From the NCBI GenBank assembly GCA_024364805.1, contig CM044497.1:55928727-55952705 (forward strand): DNA of 23,979 bases. Direction: 5' to 3'. Origin of the DNA: Euprymna scolopes (lineage: Eukaryota; Mollusca; Cephalopoda; Sepiida; Sepiolidae). Both the position numbers and the translations under genes were made by a program. Of this stretch, positions 22,926-23,979 are shown piece by piece; position 1 is the stretch's first letter, and each line of letters begins with the position of its first letter. The notes under the pieces were generated by a model. It did not search any database. It had not been told where the DNA came from and saw only the letters and a list, made by a program, of their open reading frames with translations.

Positions 22926-23154
22926 CATAACGCGCCCTAGGTAAGGATTTTTTACACATACGTGCTGTAAATTTCCTGTCCAGTGCAGGTACAATTATTC
23001 CATACATATGTTGTGTAATACCCGTCCTAGAGTAGTTAAAATATTCCTTTGTTCTAGATTGCAAATGATATCAACATTCCTCTATCCTAAGAATAACAGG
23101 AATGTTCAACATTTTTCTTATAGGATCCAGAGCAACGCCGGTTAGTCTTGCTAG
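22926..23154 (+). mobile_element. Helitron-like 3' tail, copy 3
   Basis: The best preserved tail. It contains TACGTGCTGTAAATTTCCTG (shared with copy 2), TAATACCCGTCCTAGAGTAG (shared with copy 1), ATTCCTCTATCCTAAGAATA (shared with both in part), AGAGCAACGCCGGTT and, 7 bp later, CTAG at 23151 followed by T. Copies 1 and 2 each resemble it over different parts, so it links them as one family. Confidence 0.6.
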
Positions 23155-23317
23155 TTTATAACTGCGCACAAGTTGCCTGGGATAATAGTTCGCTTTTTCT
23201 GGCAATAACAAATAGGCATACTAATTGGGTCGTGACGGACTCACTTGTTAAGAATCAAACATTAACAATAATTGTGGTATTGTGTTGGATACTCATTATA
23301 TTGTTACAGGATAAAAG

Positions 23318-23639
23318 GGCTAAATAAACAGGATGTTATGAAAATAAAGAATTGCATTTGTTTTGCTTACATATCTGTATATGGAAAAGGAATGTAATAA
23401 TGAAATTTGTTTCTGTTAAGGAATTTAATCGTCAATTGAAATTGTAAACATATTTTGTAAAACTGTTATTTGAAAAATAGGTTACTGAACTCTGGGTCAT
23501 TTCAGGTTTGGCAACGTGACGCATGTCAACCAACGTTCTTTATGAGAACATGTTTAATGATGCGATGACGTGAGGAGTTATAGGAAAGAGTTGGAAGTCA
23601 GAGAGAGTTGGATCAGTCAGATCAGAGAAGCAGAGAGGT
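23318..23639 (-). repeat. Dispersed repeat, copy 2 (inverted partner of 2439-2790)
   Basis: Its reverse complement starts AACCTCTCTGCTTCTC and carries TCACGTCATCGCATCATTAA, ACGTTGGTTGACATG, TTCAGTAACCTATTTTT and the long identical block TTTCAATTGACGATTAAATT. All are found in the same order in 2439-2790. Class unknown; no coding sequence. The short stretches 23155-23317 and 23640-23822 are unassigned. Confidence 0.75.
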
Positions 23640-23822
23640 TAAAACCGATTCTGGGCACCCTCTGGAAGCGAGGGGGTTTAGAGATAACGATTTAATAACT
23701 TTGAATCTCTGAAATACAAAATCATGTCCGACCGGTCGAAGAAAAAATAGACGTATAATCATGTCGGTTTGTATCTGCCTCTTCTGTTTTCATCATTACA
23801 ATGAGAAAGGTAACGTGTTTAA

Positions 23823-23979
23823 TTTTTTTACGGTAATCGGTATGTATCAAGGCCCGGAAGCCACTCAGAGATAAGGGTTGTTGCAAGTACAGTACGTTAG
23901 TGTGGAGATTTAATGACGTGTTTACGTAAGAGGGCGGTTCATTAGAGATTTGTTAACGTTGGACTTATAGACATCCTAG
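23823..23979 (-). mobile_element. LINE 3'-end fragment, subfamily 2, cut by the window edge
   Basis: On the minus strand it reads DVYKSNVNKSLMNRPLT then a stop at about 23924, matching VFKSKVNKFLMSR and VFKSDINKFLL of the copies at 14.2 and 18.9 kb. The 3' UTR with TGAGTGGCTTCCGGGCCTTG and a short A-rich tail (T run at 23823-23829) also matches them. The element continues beyond 23979. Confidence 0.88.

Larger units (their letters stand above)
20594..23154 (+). mobile_element. Candidate non-autonomous Helitron-like element carrying two tandem arrays
   Basis: Proposed limits: TC at 20594 (context AAA|TCTCACTATGTCTG) and CTAG at 23151-23154 (context CTAG|TTTATA). These fit the A|TC...CTRR|T rule of Helitrons. 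Order of parts: a 5' segment with a CTGTTTGCCTGTCTCC motif, a tRNA-like segment (20876-20945), a ~76-bp minisatellite (21164-21730), a ~285-bp higher-order satellite (21824-22925), and a tail with hairpin (22926-23154). It begins 14 bp after the end of the preceding tail, so the two would be head-to-tail. No Rep or helicase sequence was seen. The 5' boundary rests on one copy only and is the weak point. Confidence 0.4.

Overview
This window looks like an intergenic, repeat-dominated stretch of a large AT-rich animal genome. The LINE C-termini, long (TA)n and (GA)n runs and minisatellite-bearing repeats resemble what is seen in cephalopod genomes such as octopus. That assignment is an inference from general familiarity, not a database match. 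No convincing host gene, conserved exon or functional RNA gene could be supported. Almost every protein-like signal belongs to a decayed transposable element.

Layout. 1-2011 is T-rich, low-complexity sequence without a recognised feature. 2012-2140 is a compound (TA)n(GA)n microsatellite. 2439-2790 is one copy of a dispersed repeat whose inverted partner lies at 23318-23639. 2928-3475 is a ~77-bp minisatellite that runs into a conserved tail (3485-3861) ending in a GAGCAACGCCGGGT hairpin and a CTAG-like terminus. 3975-4105 is a possible RTE-like LINE remnant. 4881-6236 is a nearly full-length, inactivated Tc1/mariner element on the minus strand, with matching terminal inverted repeats and a DD37E-like spacing. 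6249-6720 is a two-copy tandem duplication whose copies differ mainly in (TA)n length.

10.3-11.0 kb and 13.2-16.0 kb hold two copies of one Jockey/CR1-like LINE subfamily. The larger one (minus strand) is split by a 5'-truncated insertion of a second LINE subfamily (13861-14356, plus strand, poly-A tail, 6-bp target duplication). The second subfamily recurs at 18724-19135 and 23823-23979 (both minus strand). A further LINE relic with a large internal deletion lies at 17255-17640.

The most interesting region is 19554-23154. Two arrays of a ~282-bp higher-order satellite, each unit made of two related ~125-bp monomers plus a ~32-bp partial one, run into the same ~225-bp tail. The tail carries the GAGCAACGCCG hairpin and a CTAG/CTTA terminus. 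A TC dinucleotide 14 bp past the first tail could start the second unit, which also holds a tRNA-like segment and a second, ~76-bp minisatellite. With the tail at 3.9 kb this gives three tails that carry different tandem arrays. The pattern suggests a family of non-autonomous Helitron-like elements (HINE-like) carrying interchangeable satellite cargo. The Helitron assignment is a hypothesis based on terminal structure.
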